This document shows positions 1 to 9,436 of a DNA stretch of 64,000 nucleotides, in pieces (within the stretch, counting starts at the first letter, position 1; every line of letters begins with the position of its first letter). This DNA comes from Nostoc sp. T09. GTDB lineage: Bacteria; Cyanobacteriota; Cyanobacteriia; Cyanobacteriales; Nostocaceae. The translations under genes were made by a program, and so were the position numbers. The notes under the pieces are model-generated. The model had not been told where the DNA came from. It did not search any database and was given only the letters and a program-made list of their open reading frames with translations. The stretch lies in contig NZ_MTAV01000014.1 in NCBI RefSeq assembly GCF_002154695.1, positions 75,880 through 139,879 on the forward strand, given 5' to 3'.

Positions 1-1
1 G

Positions 2-94
2 AGGAATCGAAATGTCATCTTCATTTGGCATAATACTGATGATTCTGATAAAGATTGGATAAAGGTGAAAGAAAAGCTCTCCAAATGGGTGTGA
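2..94 (+). CDS. C-terminal fragment of an unidentified protein (cut by window edge)
   Basis: An open frame enters from the left edge and ends at a TGA. The 30 visible residues contain the hydrophobic stretch NVIFIWHN followed by a charged helix ending in KLSKWV. The family cannot be identified from so short a tail. A beta strand followed by an amphipathic helix would fit the end of an alpha/beta domain, but that is only a guess. Confidence 0.5.
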   Translation, partial: RNRNVIFIWHNTDDSDKDWIKVKEKLSKWV

Positions 95-402
95 GGAGAA
101 ATGTATTTATTTAAAAGCAAACAATAATAAATCAGCGTTTACAAGTGGCGATCGCTTTTTTATGTAGCTGCTGTACTTAATGGTTTTATTCTCATGTTTC
201 AAAGATGGCGGCTCGATCCAATTCTCCAGGTTAGTCAACTTCTGCTTGTAGAAATTACTGGTTTCTATAAAGTTGAAAGCATCTATTTACGCTATTAAAA
301 GGCCATAAAAATTCGAGCCGAAGATTTAGTAGAGAATTTGATTGCAGCACAAGTCAAAATTTTGGCTTGTGCAGTGATGTTACTAATCATGCTTATTAAA
401 CT
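95..402. other. non-coding stretch, possible gene debris
   Basis: Only very short frames are present, for example a 35-codon one starting at 194. One HIP1 site lies near 150. No RNA gene or clear terminator was seen. The adjacent short frames may be remnants of a decayed gene, but no family is recognisable. Confidence 0.3.
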
Positions 403-753
403 TCATAGTTCTAATTGTGTTGATATCCATAACAGTTCTAACCATAATTGAGGATGATTCTGCTTGAGGTTAGATAGAGGATCGCGCACCAAGTGTGTGG
501 CATTTAAGCAAATAACCTCAACCAATCCCACAAATCTTGCTACTTCTCTGAGGAGATTTTTTTCAGCCGCTACAGCCGTGATTAATCTATCAGGGCAATA
601 AATTCCAATGAATGGCACATGGGGAACTCGTGCTCGTGTTTTATAAGGATTAATCACTTTTACATAGCAATGGCGTAGCAACTTCCATACTTGTGGGTGA
701 GCTTGCTCAACAATTGCCGTAAACTGCTGGGCTAAGTTTTCTTCAATAATCAT
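403..753 (-). CDS. hypothetical protein (116 aa)
   Basis: Small soluble protein of unrecognised family. It begins MIIEENLAQQFTAIVEQ and has mixed alpha/beta character, with a proline-rich patch (RVPHVPFIGIYCPD) in the middle. The ATG at 753 is preferred over an in-frame TTG four codons upstream. It stands alone between two repeat-rich non-coding stretches, so nothing in the context suggests a role. The only support for coding is an uninterrupted frame of ordinary composition. Confidence 0.45.
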   Translation of the reverse strand: MIIEENLAQQFTAIVEQAHPQVWKLLRHCYVKVINPYKTRARVPHVPFIGIYCPDRLITAVAAEKNLLREVARFVGLVEVICLNATHLVRDPLSNLKQNHPQLWLELLWISTQLEL

Positions 754-1497
754 ACTTTTTCCCAATTTTTATGCAAAAACTGTAACTTTCTCTCATTTTT
801 GTACAGTTTTGTAAATACCTTATGCTTAGAATCTCGCCGCGTTCCCACATCAGCCTCAACGACAAGCCTTTAAGCGGGGTATGATTTGCGATCGCCTGAT
901 TGCTCTTAATGTCTGCATTAGAATATAGCGATCGCATCTGTAATATCATGTTTGGCAAATTACTTGTGATATTGTCCGCAGCGAGTGCAACGAAGTGGAG
1001 CGTAGACGCGCAGAGGCTTCCCGCAAGATAGCAATCACAAGTTTTCTGCAATTACTGTTTTACTGCTTACCCTACTCTACCTTCTCGTAAGAGAAACACT
1101 ACGCTTATCTGTAGGTTCTTTGTTGAAAACTAGTATAGGGCTAGTTTCTTTGTATCCCTCATATTTTCTAAATATTTCAATGTTAGAGTAGATAATTTTG
1201 AAGTATGCAGAGTTAATTAATATTTAACATGCTCGCGAGATAGCCTCTTAAATTACTAGAGAAATATGTGAACTGTAGATATTTTTAAATTGTTAATTGC
1301 GTACAATTTTTGGGAACAATATTTTTAATGTAAGGTGCGGCTGAAGTATGTGGTAATGCCTTCAAGGGTAGCGCTATTGCAGATTTGGTGCGTGGAACTA
1401 CTTCTGAGCAAGCGCCCCTCATTTAGTTATTACTGAATTCAGCTTTATGATTGCTGAGTTTTACTAGTTAAGTAGCATACCTAATTGAAGAAGTGTG
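754..1497. other. repeat-containing intergenic region upstream of the hybrid kinase
   Basis: No convincing gene is present. It contains a MITE-like palindromic element (962-1041) and HIP1-like sites near 890 and 930. AT-rich DNA leads up to the hybrid kinase start. An 80-residue-scale reverse frame across the repeat is rejected because it runs through repeat DNA. Confidence 0.5.
962..1041. repeat. dispersed palindromic element with terminal inverted repeats
   Basis: The ends ACTTGTGATATTG and GCAATCACAAGT are nearly complementary. They enclose a GC-rich core containing GTAGACGCG and GAGGCTTCCCGCA motifs typical of short dispersed repeats in Nostoc-type genomes. A related core recurs near 43050-43090, and similar motifs sit inside two tRNA genes near 13810 and 14090. 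Confidence 0.6.
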
Positions 1498-3873
1498 ATG
1501 CAAAAAATTTCTATTCACAAAAGATTTAAATTCATTTTTGAGCGCACTGTATTACTAGCATGTATTATTCTTCCTGTTATTCACTTTTGTCTTGGTAAGT
1601 TATCAGCAACAATCGCTTTTCAAGATGGAACAGCGCCAATTTGGCCATCAACAGGTGTCTATTTAGGTACTATTCTAGTGCTGGGATACCGTATTTGGCC
1701 CGCTATTCTTTTGAGTGAATTAATTGCTAATTTTTTAATTTTTTATCAAAATAGCTTGCTAAGCAGTATCATCATCTCCTTGATCGATATGAGCGATCCG
1801 TTAATGATGGCTTTGTTAATCAATCGCTTTATCGGTCCTCGCAATTTGCTGGACAGGGCACAGGATGTTTTCAAATTTGTGGTGCTGATTGTACCTTATC
1901 CTGTGATTAGCTCTACTGTTGCCATTGGTGTACTCTGTCTAACTGGCAGTACTCCTTGGGCAGAATATGGAAATGTCTGGCGGGCTTGGTTGACAGCGGT
2001 TCTTGCCGGTACACTGATCGTTACACCAGTAGTCCTAGCATGGTTACTAGAGCCACAACAGCAGCAAAGGCTCCAAAAACAACAGATTATAGAGTTTGCA
2101 CTGTTACTGTTATCGTTGATTGCGATCAGTCGGATAGCCTTTTGGGGTGGATTTCCTGTGGAATATATGATGATTCCACTGTTACTCTGGTCAGCTTTTA
2201 GATTTAGACAACGGGAATCAACTCTGCTTGTGATTGTCATCTCAGCGATCGCAGTTTTTGGAACAGCTCGCGGTTTTGGATCTTTTGCAAAAGAATCAGT
2301 ATATCAATCTCTTTTGCTACTGCAATCTTTTATATGTGTTGTTGCCTTAACTACCTTTGTACTCTCGGCTGTACTCAACGAAAATAGGAAAGCACAAGCA
2401 AAACTCAAACAAGCAAAAGATGAATTAGAACAACGGGTAGAAGAGCGTACTGCTGAACTCAAAGCAGCTAAAATTTTGGCTGATGGTGCAAGCCAAGCCA
2501 AAAGCGAATTCTTGGCAAACATGAGTCATGAACTACGTACCCCCCTCAACGGTATCCTCGGCTACGCTCAAATCTTCCAACGCTCCCAAACCTTAACAGA
2601 GAAGGAACACAAAGGTATTGATATCATTCATCAGTGTGCTTCTCATCTACTGACACTAATTAACGATATCCTTGACCTCTCGAAAATCGAAGCCAGAAAA
2701 ATGGAACTCCATCCTCAAGATTTTCCATTTCTCAACTTCCTGCAAGGTGTAGTGGAAATTTGCCGCATCCGGGCTGAACAGAAGGGAATTTACTTCATTT
2801 ATCAGCCAAGTAAACAACTTCCTCGAAACATCTGTGCTGATGAAAAACGTCTGCGACAGGTTTTGATTAACCTCTTGGGTAATGCGATTAAGTTCACCGA
2901 TCGCGGTGGCGTTACTTTTAAAGTTGAGGTCGTAGGCGATCGCCAACAAAATCTGCAAAAAATTCGCTTTCAAATTGCAGACACCGGCGTAGGTATGACT
3001 CCCCAACAACTAGAGAAAATCTTCCGGCCCTTTGAGCAAGCTGGTAGCGTTGAACAGCAAGCAGAAGGTACAGGGTTAGGGTTAGCTATTAGCCAAAAGG
3101 TTGTGGCTCTCATGGGCAGTACAATTAATGTGCAAAGTCAATACAAAGAAGGTAGCGTTTTCTGGTTTGAGGTAGAGCTAGCTGAAACTGAAGAATGGAC
3201 ACAAGCATCTATCATTGCTCCTAAAAGTACTATTGTCGGTTTTCAAGGCGAAACCAGGAAAATCTTGATTGTGGATGATCGTTGGGAAAATCGTTCGGTT
3301 GTAGTGAATTTACTCGAACCCATCGGTTTTGAAATTTTTGAAGCTAGCAACGGTCAAGAAGGTTTAGAACAAGCTGCCAAACTTCTGCCAGACTTAATAA
3401 TTACCGACTTGGCAATGCCTGTCATGGATGGGTTGACGATGACTCAACACCTACGCCAGTCAAAGGCTCTGCAAAATGCGATCGTCATAAGTTCTTCAGC
3501 AAGTGTATTTGACATCGATCGCCAAAAAGCTCTAGACGCTGGCTGCAATGATTTTCTGCCTAAACCCATACAAGCTCAAGAGTTGCTGGATAAATTACAA
3601 AACCATTTGCAGTTGGCATGGATTTATGAATATGAAAATCAAAATGCTTCAGCTTCGGTTACAGAAATGGTTATACCTCCCGCATCCGAACTCATGGCGC
3701 TTTATCAAGCTGTTCAACGTTGTGATGTTGCCAATATCCAATTAGAGACTAACCACATCAAGCAAATAGATACGAAGTATACAGCTTTTGCTGATAAGTT
3801 ATTGGCGCTTGCTGAGGAGTTTGAAATAGAAGCGATCGCTTCCTTAGTCGAAGTATATATATCAAATAAATAA
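1498..3873 (+). CDS. MASE1-domain hybrid sensor histidine kinase/response regulator
   Basis: Membrane sensor kinase of about 791 residues. Residues ~10-300 form a multi-helix MASE1-type integral membrane sensor. A coiled coil (QRVEERTAELKAAK) leads to the HisKA box SHELRTP with phospho-acceptor His344. An HATPase domain (NLLGNAIKFTD and GTGLGLAI boxes) follows, then a C-terminal receiver domain with Asp637 in ITDLAMPVMDG. A GTG lies directly before the ATG, and the ATG is preferred. The REC-kinase gene starts 3 nt after the stop, so the two are almost certainly co-transcribed and probably act in one phosphorelay. The signal sensed is unknown. Confidence 0.9.
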   Translation: MQKISIHKRFKFIFERTVLLACIILPVIHFCLGKLSATIAFQDGTAPIWPSTGVYLGTILVLGYRIWPAILLSELIANFLIFYQNSLLSSIIISLIDMSDPLMMALLINRFIGPRNLLDRAQDVFKFVVLIVPYPVISSTVAIGVLCLTGSTPWAEYGNVWRAWLTAVLAGTLIVTPVVLAWLLEPQQQQRLQKQQIIEFALLLLSLIAISRIAFWGGFPVEYMMIPLLLWSAFRFRQRESTLLVIVISAIAVFGTARGFGSFAKESVYQSLLLLQSFICVVALTTFVLSAVLNENRKAQAKLKQAKDELEQRVEERTAELKAAKILADGASQAKSEFLANMSHELRTPLNGILGYAQIFQRSQTLTEKEHKGIDIIHQCASHLLTLINDILDLSKIEARKMELHPQDFPFLNFLQGVVEICRIRAEQKGIYFIYQPSKQLPRNICADEKRLRQVLINLLGNAIKFTDRGGVTFKVEVVGDRQQNLQKIRFQIADTGVGMTPQQLEKIFRPFEQAGSVEQQAEGTGLGLAISQKVVALMGSTINVQSQYKEGSVFWFEVELAETEEWTQASIIAPKSTIVGFQGETRKILIVDDRWENRSVVVNLLEPIGFEIFEASNGQEGLEQAAKLLPDLIITDLAMPVMDGLTMTQHLRQSKALQNAIVISSSASVFDIDRQKALDAGCNDFLPKPIQAQELLDKLQNHLQLAWIYEYENQNASASVTEMVIPPASELMALYQAVQRCDVANIQLETNHIKQIDTKYTAFADKLLALAEEFEIEAIASLVEVYISNK

Positions 3874-3876
3874 ATT

Positions 3877-5196
3877 ATGGAAACTGTTGAAAAAAACTCT
3901 ATTTTAATTGTTGACGATACTCCAATGAATATCCGGTTGCTATTTGATATTTTACACGCAGATGGCTTCGATATTTCAGTCGTTAAGAGTGGTGAAATGG
4001 CATTAGAAAAAGTACCAGTAATCCAGCCAGATCTGATTTTACTAGATGTGATGATGCCTGGTATTGATGGATTTGAAACCTGCCGACGTTTGAAAGCAGA
4101 TGCAAGCCTAAAAGATATTCCTATAATGTTTATGACTGCTTTATCTGATGTAGAGCATAAAGTAAAAGGGCTACAAATGGGAGCAGTAGATTACATTACT
4201 AAACCAATTCAAGTTGAAGAAGTTCTAGCCCGTGTTAATGTTCACTTAGCACTTAGGAATGCTCAAGAAAAATTGCTCCAAGAAGTAACAGAACGCAGAC
4301 AAGCAGAAATTGAACTCCAGAAAATACTCCAAGAATTACAACAAGCACAAACCCAGCTTATCCAGAGTGAGAAGATGTCTAGCCTGGGTGAATTGGTAGC
4401 AGGTGTGGCCCATGAAATTAACAACCCAGTTAATTTTATCTATGGCAACCTCACCTATGCTCAAGAATATATTCATAACTTACTTAGAATAGTACAAGTT
4501 TATCAACAGTATTACCCCAATCCTGTTTCTGAGGTTCAGGCAGAAATAGAAGCAAACGATTTGAATTTCCTCATTGAGGACTTACCCAAATTACTCGACT
4601 CAATGAAAATTGGAGCGAAACGGATTCGAGATATTGTCCTTTCTTTGCGAATTTTTTCTCGCTTAGACGAATCGGAAATTAAAGATGTTGATATTCATGA
4701 GGGTATTGATAGTACACTGATGATCCTGGGGCATAGGCTGAAGGGTAAGCCTGGTAAATCTGGAATTCAGGTCATTAAAGAATACGGCAGCCTGCCCCTA
4801 GTAGAGTGTTTTGCTGGGCAAATAAATCAGGTATTCATGAATATTATTAGTAATGCTATTGATGCTTTGGAAGAATCATTACTTAGTTGCCCATTATTAA
4901 CTATCAGTCAGAAAAATAATGAACCTCCCACAATTCACATTCATACTGAAGCAACAGACAAACAAGTTCTAATTCGCATTGCTGATAATGGACCAGGAAT
5001 ACCAAAAGAGCTTCAAAAAAAGATATTTGATCCCTTTTTTACAACTAAACCAATTGGCGTAGGAACTGGAATGGGATTGGCAATCAGTTATCAGATTGTT
5101 AAAGAAAAACATGGTGGTTCATTACAATGCGTCTCGCGTCCAGAAGGTGGCACTGAATTTATAATTTCGATTCCCCAAAATTTAGATTTTTCATAA
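3877..5196 (+). CDS. REC-histidine kinase (response regulator-sensor fusion)
   Basis: Cytosolic 439-residue protein. The N-terminal receiver domain has phospho-acceptor Asp57 in LLDVMMPG and Lys in the TKPI motif. A coiled-coil linker (~125-165) follows, then a HisKA domain with GVAHEINNPVNF (His179) and an HATPase domain (NIISNAIDAL, ADNGPGIP, GTGMGLAISYQIV). It lies 3 nt downstream of the MASE1 hybrid kinase. The REC domain may receive phosphate from the upstream kinase and gate this one. No DNA-binding output is encoded alongside. Confidence 0.9.
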   Translation: METVEKNSILIVDDTPMNIRLLFDILHADGFDISVVKSGEMALEKVPVIQPDLILLDVMMPGIDGFETCRRLKADASLKDIPIMFMTALSDVEHKVKGLQMGAVDYITKPIQVEEVLARVNVHLALRNAQEKLLQEVTERRQAEIELQKILQELQQAQTQLIQSEKMSSLGELVAGVAHEINNPVNFIYGNLTYAQEYIHNLLRIVQVYQQYYPNPVSEVQAEIEANDLNFLIEDLPKLLDSMKIGAKRIRDIVLSLRIFSRLDESEIKDVDIHEGIDSTLMILGHRLKGKPGKSGIQVIKEYGSLPLVECFAGQINQVFMNIISNAIDALEESLLSCPLLTISQKNNEPPTIHIHTEATDKQVLIRIADNGPGIPKELQKKIFDPFFTTKPIGVGTGMGLAISYQIVKEKHGGSLQCVSRPEGGTEFIISIPQNLDFS

Positions 5197-5217
5197 AATT
5201 CCAGTTCTGATTTTAGT

Positions 5218-7026
5218 TTATTCCATCAAAATCAAGCGTAGGGAATCTAAACGCACATACCAAGGAAAAGGCTGGTCTTTCATAGTTGCCCATTTTTCTT
5301 TGAAAACTTCTGCTTGTAAATGATAATCATGAGGGCTAGTAGCAGGAGAATGCAGTTTTAAAAACAAAGTCATCCGATGAGGTGTTTCACTAGTTCTCAC
5401 TAACCAGCAAGGAAATGTATTTTCTTGGTTGGAGTCTTTGGTAAAGGTGATTTGATGGGCACGAATACCGACGTGAGATAATTCCTCAGGAATGGGTTCC
5501 AGAACTTGGAGGCTACAGCCCCAATCAATCGCTTCTATTTGTGATGCTTGCAAAAGCACTGCACGGGAAAAGTTTTTGCAACCGGTGATTTGAGCAACAC
5601 TTACAGTTACAGGATGCTCGAAAATATCGTATTTGGAATCATGTTGAACTGCCCGACCATGTTCTAATACCAATAAATTAGGACAAATGCGGTAAGCTTC
5701 TTCCATATTATGAGTAACAAACAAAGTTACACCTTGGTAATTAGCCAGAGTTTCCGTCATTTGCTGTTCTAGTTGACTCCGCAGGTGGGTATCGAGTGCA
5801 GAGAAAGGTTCATCTAAAAGCAATGCTTCCGGCTGACTCGCTAACGCCCTTGCTAAAGCTACTCTTTGCTGCTGTCCTCCAGAAAGCTGGTGTGGATAAC
5901 GTTCACTCAATCCCTGTAACTGCATAGCTAATAATTGATCTTCTACCTGTACGCGGATACTGCCGTTAGATAGCCCCTTGGGTACACCAAAAGCGATATT
6001 TTCAGCCACAGTCATGTGTGGGAACAGAGCATAATTCTGCACTAAAAAACCGATGCGGCGATCGCGGCTAGGCAGATTAATTCCTTGTTCTGAGTCAAAC
6101 AGTACTCTACCATTTAAAACTATGCGTCCTCTGGTTGGTGTTTCTATCCCAGCAATACAACGCAGAATCATGCTTTTACCTGCACCAGATCCCCCCAACA
6201 ATCCCAAGGGTTGCCGATCAGTATTAAAGGCAACTTTGAGATGAAAACTCGGCAGTCGTTTTTCGATATCTACAAATAGCCCTACTGAAGAGGATGGTGT
6301 ATATAACAAAGATAATTCACTCCCCTGTCCCCCTTGTCCTCTTGTCCCTTTGTCCTTTAGCCTCCCAATCCCCCTAACTTCCTGCCAGAAATTGGCTGCA
6401 ATAATTCCCGATAGAGAAATTACCATAATTGCGATCGCCCAAAACCAAGCCTCATCCATTGCACCTGCTTCTACGGCAAAGTAAATCGCCATTGGGATTG
6501 TCTGGGTTTGTCCGGGAATGTTACCAGCCAACATCAAGGTTGCACCAAATTCTCCCAAAGCCCTTGCAAAAGCCAGAGTTGTGGCGGCGATAATTCCTGG
6601 CAGTGCTAAGGGTAAACTGATACGCCAAAATATAATATTCTCTGTAGCACCCAAAGTTTTCGCTACTCGCAGTAGATTTCTATCAATCTGTTCAAAGGCT
6701 CCTAATGCAGTTTTATACATTAAGGGAAAAGATACAACTGTAGCTGCGATCGCTGCACCATACCAAGTAAAGACGATGGTGAAGTCAAACTGCTGCATAA
6801 GTTTTCCTACAGGGCCATTTTTGCCAAAAAACAGCAGTAACAAAAAGCCGACAACTGTAGGAGGCAAAATTAAAGGCGCAATAAATATACCCTCAATTAA
6901 TGATTTACCTTTGCCGCGATATTCCAACATCCAATAGGCAGCAGCAATACCTAAAAAGAAAGTAATGAATGTTGCTAACAAAGAAGTTTTCAGTGATATC
7001 CAGAGAGGAGATAAATCCTGGGGCAT
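5218..7026 (-). CDS. modBC: fused molybdate ABC transporter permease-ATPase ModBC
   Basis: One polypeptide of 602 residues performs two jobs of the molybdate importer. Residues ~1-215 are a ModB permease of five or so membrane helices, with the EAA-type loop (GATENIIFWRISLPLALPGI). Residues ~255-602 are a ModC ATPase: Walker A GGSGAGKS near 277, signature LSGGQQQRVALARAL, Walker B LLLDEPFSALD, H-loop THNMEEA, and a C-terminal TOBE-like part. Fused modBC genes are known in cyanobacteria. The linker contains KGTRGQGGQGSE, encoded by a GGACAAG-rich tandem repeat, so it looks repeat-derived. It lies downstream of modA on the same strand and probably in one operon. Confidence 0.93.
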   Translation of the reverse strand: MPQDLSPLWISLKTSLLATFITFFLGIAAAYWMLEYRGKGKSLIEGIFIAPLILPPTVVGFLLLLFFGKNGPVGKLMQQFDFTIVFTWYGAAIAATVVSFPLMYKTALGAFEQIDRNLLRVAKTLGATENIIFWRISLPLALPGIIAATTLAFARALGEFGATLMLAGNIPGQTQTIPMAIYFAVEAGAMDEAWFWAIAIMVISLSGIIAANFWQEVRGIGRLKDKGTRGQGGQGSELSLLYTPSSSVGLFVDIEKRLPSFHLKVAFNTDRQPLGLLGGSGAGKSMILRCIAGIETPTRGRIVLNGRVLFDSEQGINLPSRDRRIGFLVQNYALFPHMTVAENIAFGVPKGLSNGSIRVQVEDQLLAMQLQGLSERYPHQLSGGQQQRVALARALASQPEALLLDEPFSALDTHLRSQLEQQMTETLANYQGVTLFVTHNMEEAYRICPNLLVLEHGRAVQHDSKYDIFEHPVTVSVAQITGCKNFSRAVLLQASQIEAIDWGCSLQVLEPIPEELSHVGIRAHQITFTKDSNQENTFPCWLVRTSETPHRMTLFLKLHSPATSPHDYHLQAEVFKEKWATMKDQPFPWYVRLDSLRLILME

Positions 7027-7160
7027 AGCTGTTTATGGAGAATTTCAGTAGAAGGTAGAGTTGTCAAGTGGGCAATACTCACCATAATTCTTCGTCTAAC
7101 TTTTAAGGCTTAAAAAAGTACTAAAGTAATTAATACATAGCCGTCAAAAATTCTCGTTTT

Positions 7161-7976
7161 TCAACTTCCAGCTAGGCTAAAACCCTGTTTTTCAAATACA
7201 TTATTGGCTGTATTTCCAGATAAAAATTGCACAAAATTTTTCGCAGCATCAAGATGCTTACTGCTTTTGAGTACAGCAATGGGATAAACAATGGGGGAAT
7301 GGCTATTTTCAGGTGCAGTTGCTACAACTTTTGCTTTTTGAGTGCTTTTCGTGTCTGAAAGGTAGACTATCCCAGCATCAGCATTACCAGACTCTACATA
7401 ATTAAGGGCTTGACGAACGTCTTTGGCATAAACTGATTTGCTTTTGATTTGGTCGGCAATTTTTAAGGAAGTGAGAACTTGTTGAGCATATTGTCCCGCC
7501 GGTACACTCTTGGGTTCACCTAAAGCAATTTTCTTAATGCGTGAGGAAGTTAAATCTTTGAAATCAGTTACATCATTAGAACTTTGAGACACAATTAACA
7601 CTAATTTATTTTTTAATAAGTCTTTGCGGGTGCCATCAACTAATAAACCTTTTTGATTTAAGGCATCTATTTGCTTATTTGCTGCTGAAATGAAAATGTC
7701 AACTCCTGCACCTTGTTCAATCTGTTGTTGCAAAGCACCTGATGAACCAAAGTTATAGGTGAGTTTTACCGTTGGCTGCTCTTTGCTGTAAAGAGGCTTG
7801 ATTTCGTCCATTGCATCTTTTAAGCTAGCGGCGGCTGATACCGTCAAACTTACCGCTTGGGCTTTTGGATTAGCAATTGAGGTAGGGTTAGGTGTACTCG
7901 TCTGATTGCAGGCAATGAATAGTACCAACGAGGCCACCACCCAACTTACAAAAGCCAAGATACGTTTACTATGCAT
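7161..7976 (-). CDS. modA: molybdate-binding periplasmic lipoprotein ModA
   Basis: Substrate-binding protein of the molybdate transporter, 271 residues. The N-terminus has a lipoprotein signal (hydrophobic stretch ending FIAC, Cys23), so it is predicted to be membrane-anchored outside the cytoplasmic membrane. Family motifs include VSAAASLKDAMDEI, TYNFGSSGALQQQIEQGAGVDIFISA, and late QALNYVESGNADAGIVYLSD, which match ModA/WtpA proteins. It is followed 134 nt later by modBC. Molybdenum uptake serves nitrate reductase and, in heterocystous strains, nitrogenase. Confidence 0.93.
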   Translation of the reverse strand: MHSKRILAFVSWVVASLVLFIACNQTSTPNPTSIANPKAQAVSLTVSAAASLKDAMDEIKPLYSKEQPTVKLTYNFGSSGALQQQIEQGAGVDIFISAANKQIDALNQKGLLVDGTRKDLLKNKLVLIVSQSSNDVTDFKDLTSSRIKKIALGEPKSVPAGQYAQQVLTSLKIADQIKSKSVYAKDVRQALNYVESGNADAGIVYLSDTKSTQKAKVVATAPENSHSPIVYPIAVLKSSKHLDAAKNFVQFLSGNTANNVFEKQGFSLAGS

Positions 7977-8156
7977 TTACAGTATCTCAAGGTTTTTTAA
8001 TTTATTAGTTCATAATTTACCAACTAAAAGTTCCAAAAAGTTGGTAAAGCCCAATAAATTACTGAATAATCAAGAAATCCTCACAGCAGGATATTAAACC
8101 CAAACACTTACAAAATAAGCTTCTGGGCAATATTTATAATTCACCTTACCTAATTT

Positions 8157-8201
8157 AAAGTGCGATCGCTTCTGGATTTTTGGGAAAAGCGATCGCTCTT
8201 T
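8157..8201. terminator. HIP1-built hairpin, probable terminator
   Basis: Two HIP1 octamers 19 nt apart form an inverted repeat (AAAG-x-GCGATCGCTT ... AAGCGATCGC-x-CTTT). It lies just downstream of the PRISE reductase gene and upstream of modA, both on the minus strand. The hairpin is strong, but the following U-tract is poor, so a role in mRNA-end stability is equally possible. Confidence 0.45.
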
Positions 8202-8245
8202 GTACACCTGGAGCGTGCAAGTTAATCTTAATCAAACTAGCTGTT

Positions 8246-9307
8246 CTAAACCGGGATGATCTTTTGTTCCTTCAGATAGCTCATTAACTTTACAATCTCC
8301 TCGCCGCTGTCGAAGTGCATCTCGTGAAAACCAAAGCGCCGCGCCTTATTCACGTCGAAGAAAGCGTCATTCTCAACGTTGAAGATGAAGTCGCCAAACG
8401 GCCAGTTGGCAAGGTCTTTCAGTGAATTTGGTGCCAGTCCATATTTTTGCACCATCTCAAACCAGATTGGTTCCTTATCCTGCATCACCTCAGTCAGCGA
8501 GAACGTCTGCGGCTCGGCGCATTTGATGCCAAAGGATTCGGCAATCTGTGGGAAGACTTGGCTCCAGCGAAACACGTCGCCATTGGTGATGTTGAAAATC
8601 TCGCCATAGCACGCTTCGTTCAACGCCGCCCATTCCATCGCTTTCGCTAGCAAGGTTGCGTCAGTGCCATTGGCGAGAATCTGGTAGGCTTTAGGGCTAG
8701 CGGGATAGCGCAACGGCACGCCTAGCTCCTTGCACAGGCTCGCATAGACGGCAATCAAGTTGCCGAGATTCATCGGGTTGCCAACTGCAAACCCAAAGAT
8801 GATGTCAGGTCGCAGCGCCGTCCATCCCCAACGCTTGCCCTTGGCTGCATCGCGCAGGTAATCTTCTTGGTCGTAGTAGAAGTTAGGCGGGAAATGGCGT
8901 GGGTCGGTTTCCTTCGCTGGCGTTTTGTACAGTCCGAAATGCGCGCCATAAGCCTTGCCACCCTGGATAAATGTGATATGGCGGAAGCCGTCTGCTGCCT
9001 TTTCCACCGCTTCGACAATATTACGCAGCATACCAACGTTATATTTCGATAGATCGGCAGCAGTCTTGTATTCTTGATAGGCAGCATAAAAAATATGTGT
9101 AATGTCCTTGAGCCAGTCGTGTTTCTTGGCGATCGCATCTGGATCGAGTAAATCGATAGATTGAAAATCTGCCCGCGTTGCAAAACCAGGAGCGCGGCGG
9201 GAGATTGCCTTGATTTGCCATGATTCCTTCTCTTCAAGGTAATGGATCAAATTGCGCCCAATAATGCCTTGTCCACCCAGTACCAGCGCCGTATTCTTCG
9301 CTGTCAT
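8246..9307 (-). CDS. PRISE-type NAD(P)H-dependent enone reductase (SDR family)
   Basis: Atypical short-chain dehydrogenase of 353 residues. It has a Rossmann motif LVLGGQGIIGRNL near the N-terminus and the NFYYDQED motif. The run TALRPDIIFGF and PMNLGNLIAVYASLCK follow. This set resembles progesterone-5beta-reductase/iridoid-synthase-like (PRISE) enzymes, which reduce the C=C bond of enones. The ATG at 9307 is chosen because AAAGGAGCAGATAC precedes it; the longer upstream frame has no such site. It diverges from a FabG-like reductase at 9437. Base composition is richer in G+C than neighbouring genes, which hints at transfer. Substrate unknown. Confidence 0.8.
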   Translation of the reverse strand: MTAKNTALVLGGQGIIGRNLIHYLEEKESWQIKAISRRAPGFATRADFQSIDLLDPDAIAKKHDWLKDITHIFYAAYQEYKTAADLSKYNVGMLRNIVEAVEKAADGFRHITFIQGGKAYGAHFGLYKTPAKETDPRHFPPNFYYDQEDYLRDAAKGKRWGWTALRPDIIFGFAVGNPMNLGNLIAVYASLCKELGVPLRYPASPKAYQILANGTDATLLAKAMEWAALNEACYGEIFNITNGDVFRWSQVFPQIAESFGIKCAEPQTFSLTEVMQDKEPIWFEMVQKYGLAPNSLKDLANWPFGDFIFNVENDAFFDVNKARRFGFHEMHFDSGEEIVKLMSYLKEQKIIPV

Positions 9308-9436
9308 GTATCTGCTCCTTTTGTGGATTGCTTCGGCAAATGTAAAGCTTGGTATTCGCCAATCCAAGTCTGGTTAAAACTTTTACCAGCTTATACTATT
9401 TTTAATTTTAGATTTTGGTACGTGCTGATTTGACAT

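Noticed and set aside
743-1051. A 102-codon minus-strand frame
   Set aside because: It runs through a palindromic repeat element and has no family resemblance or ribosome site.
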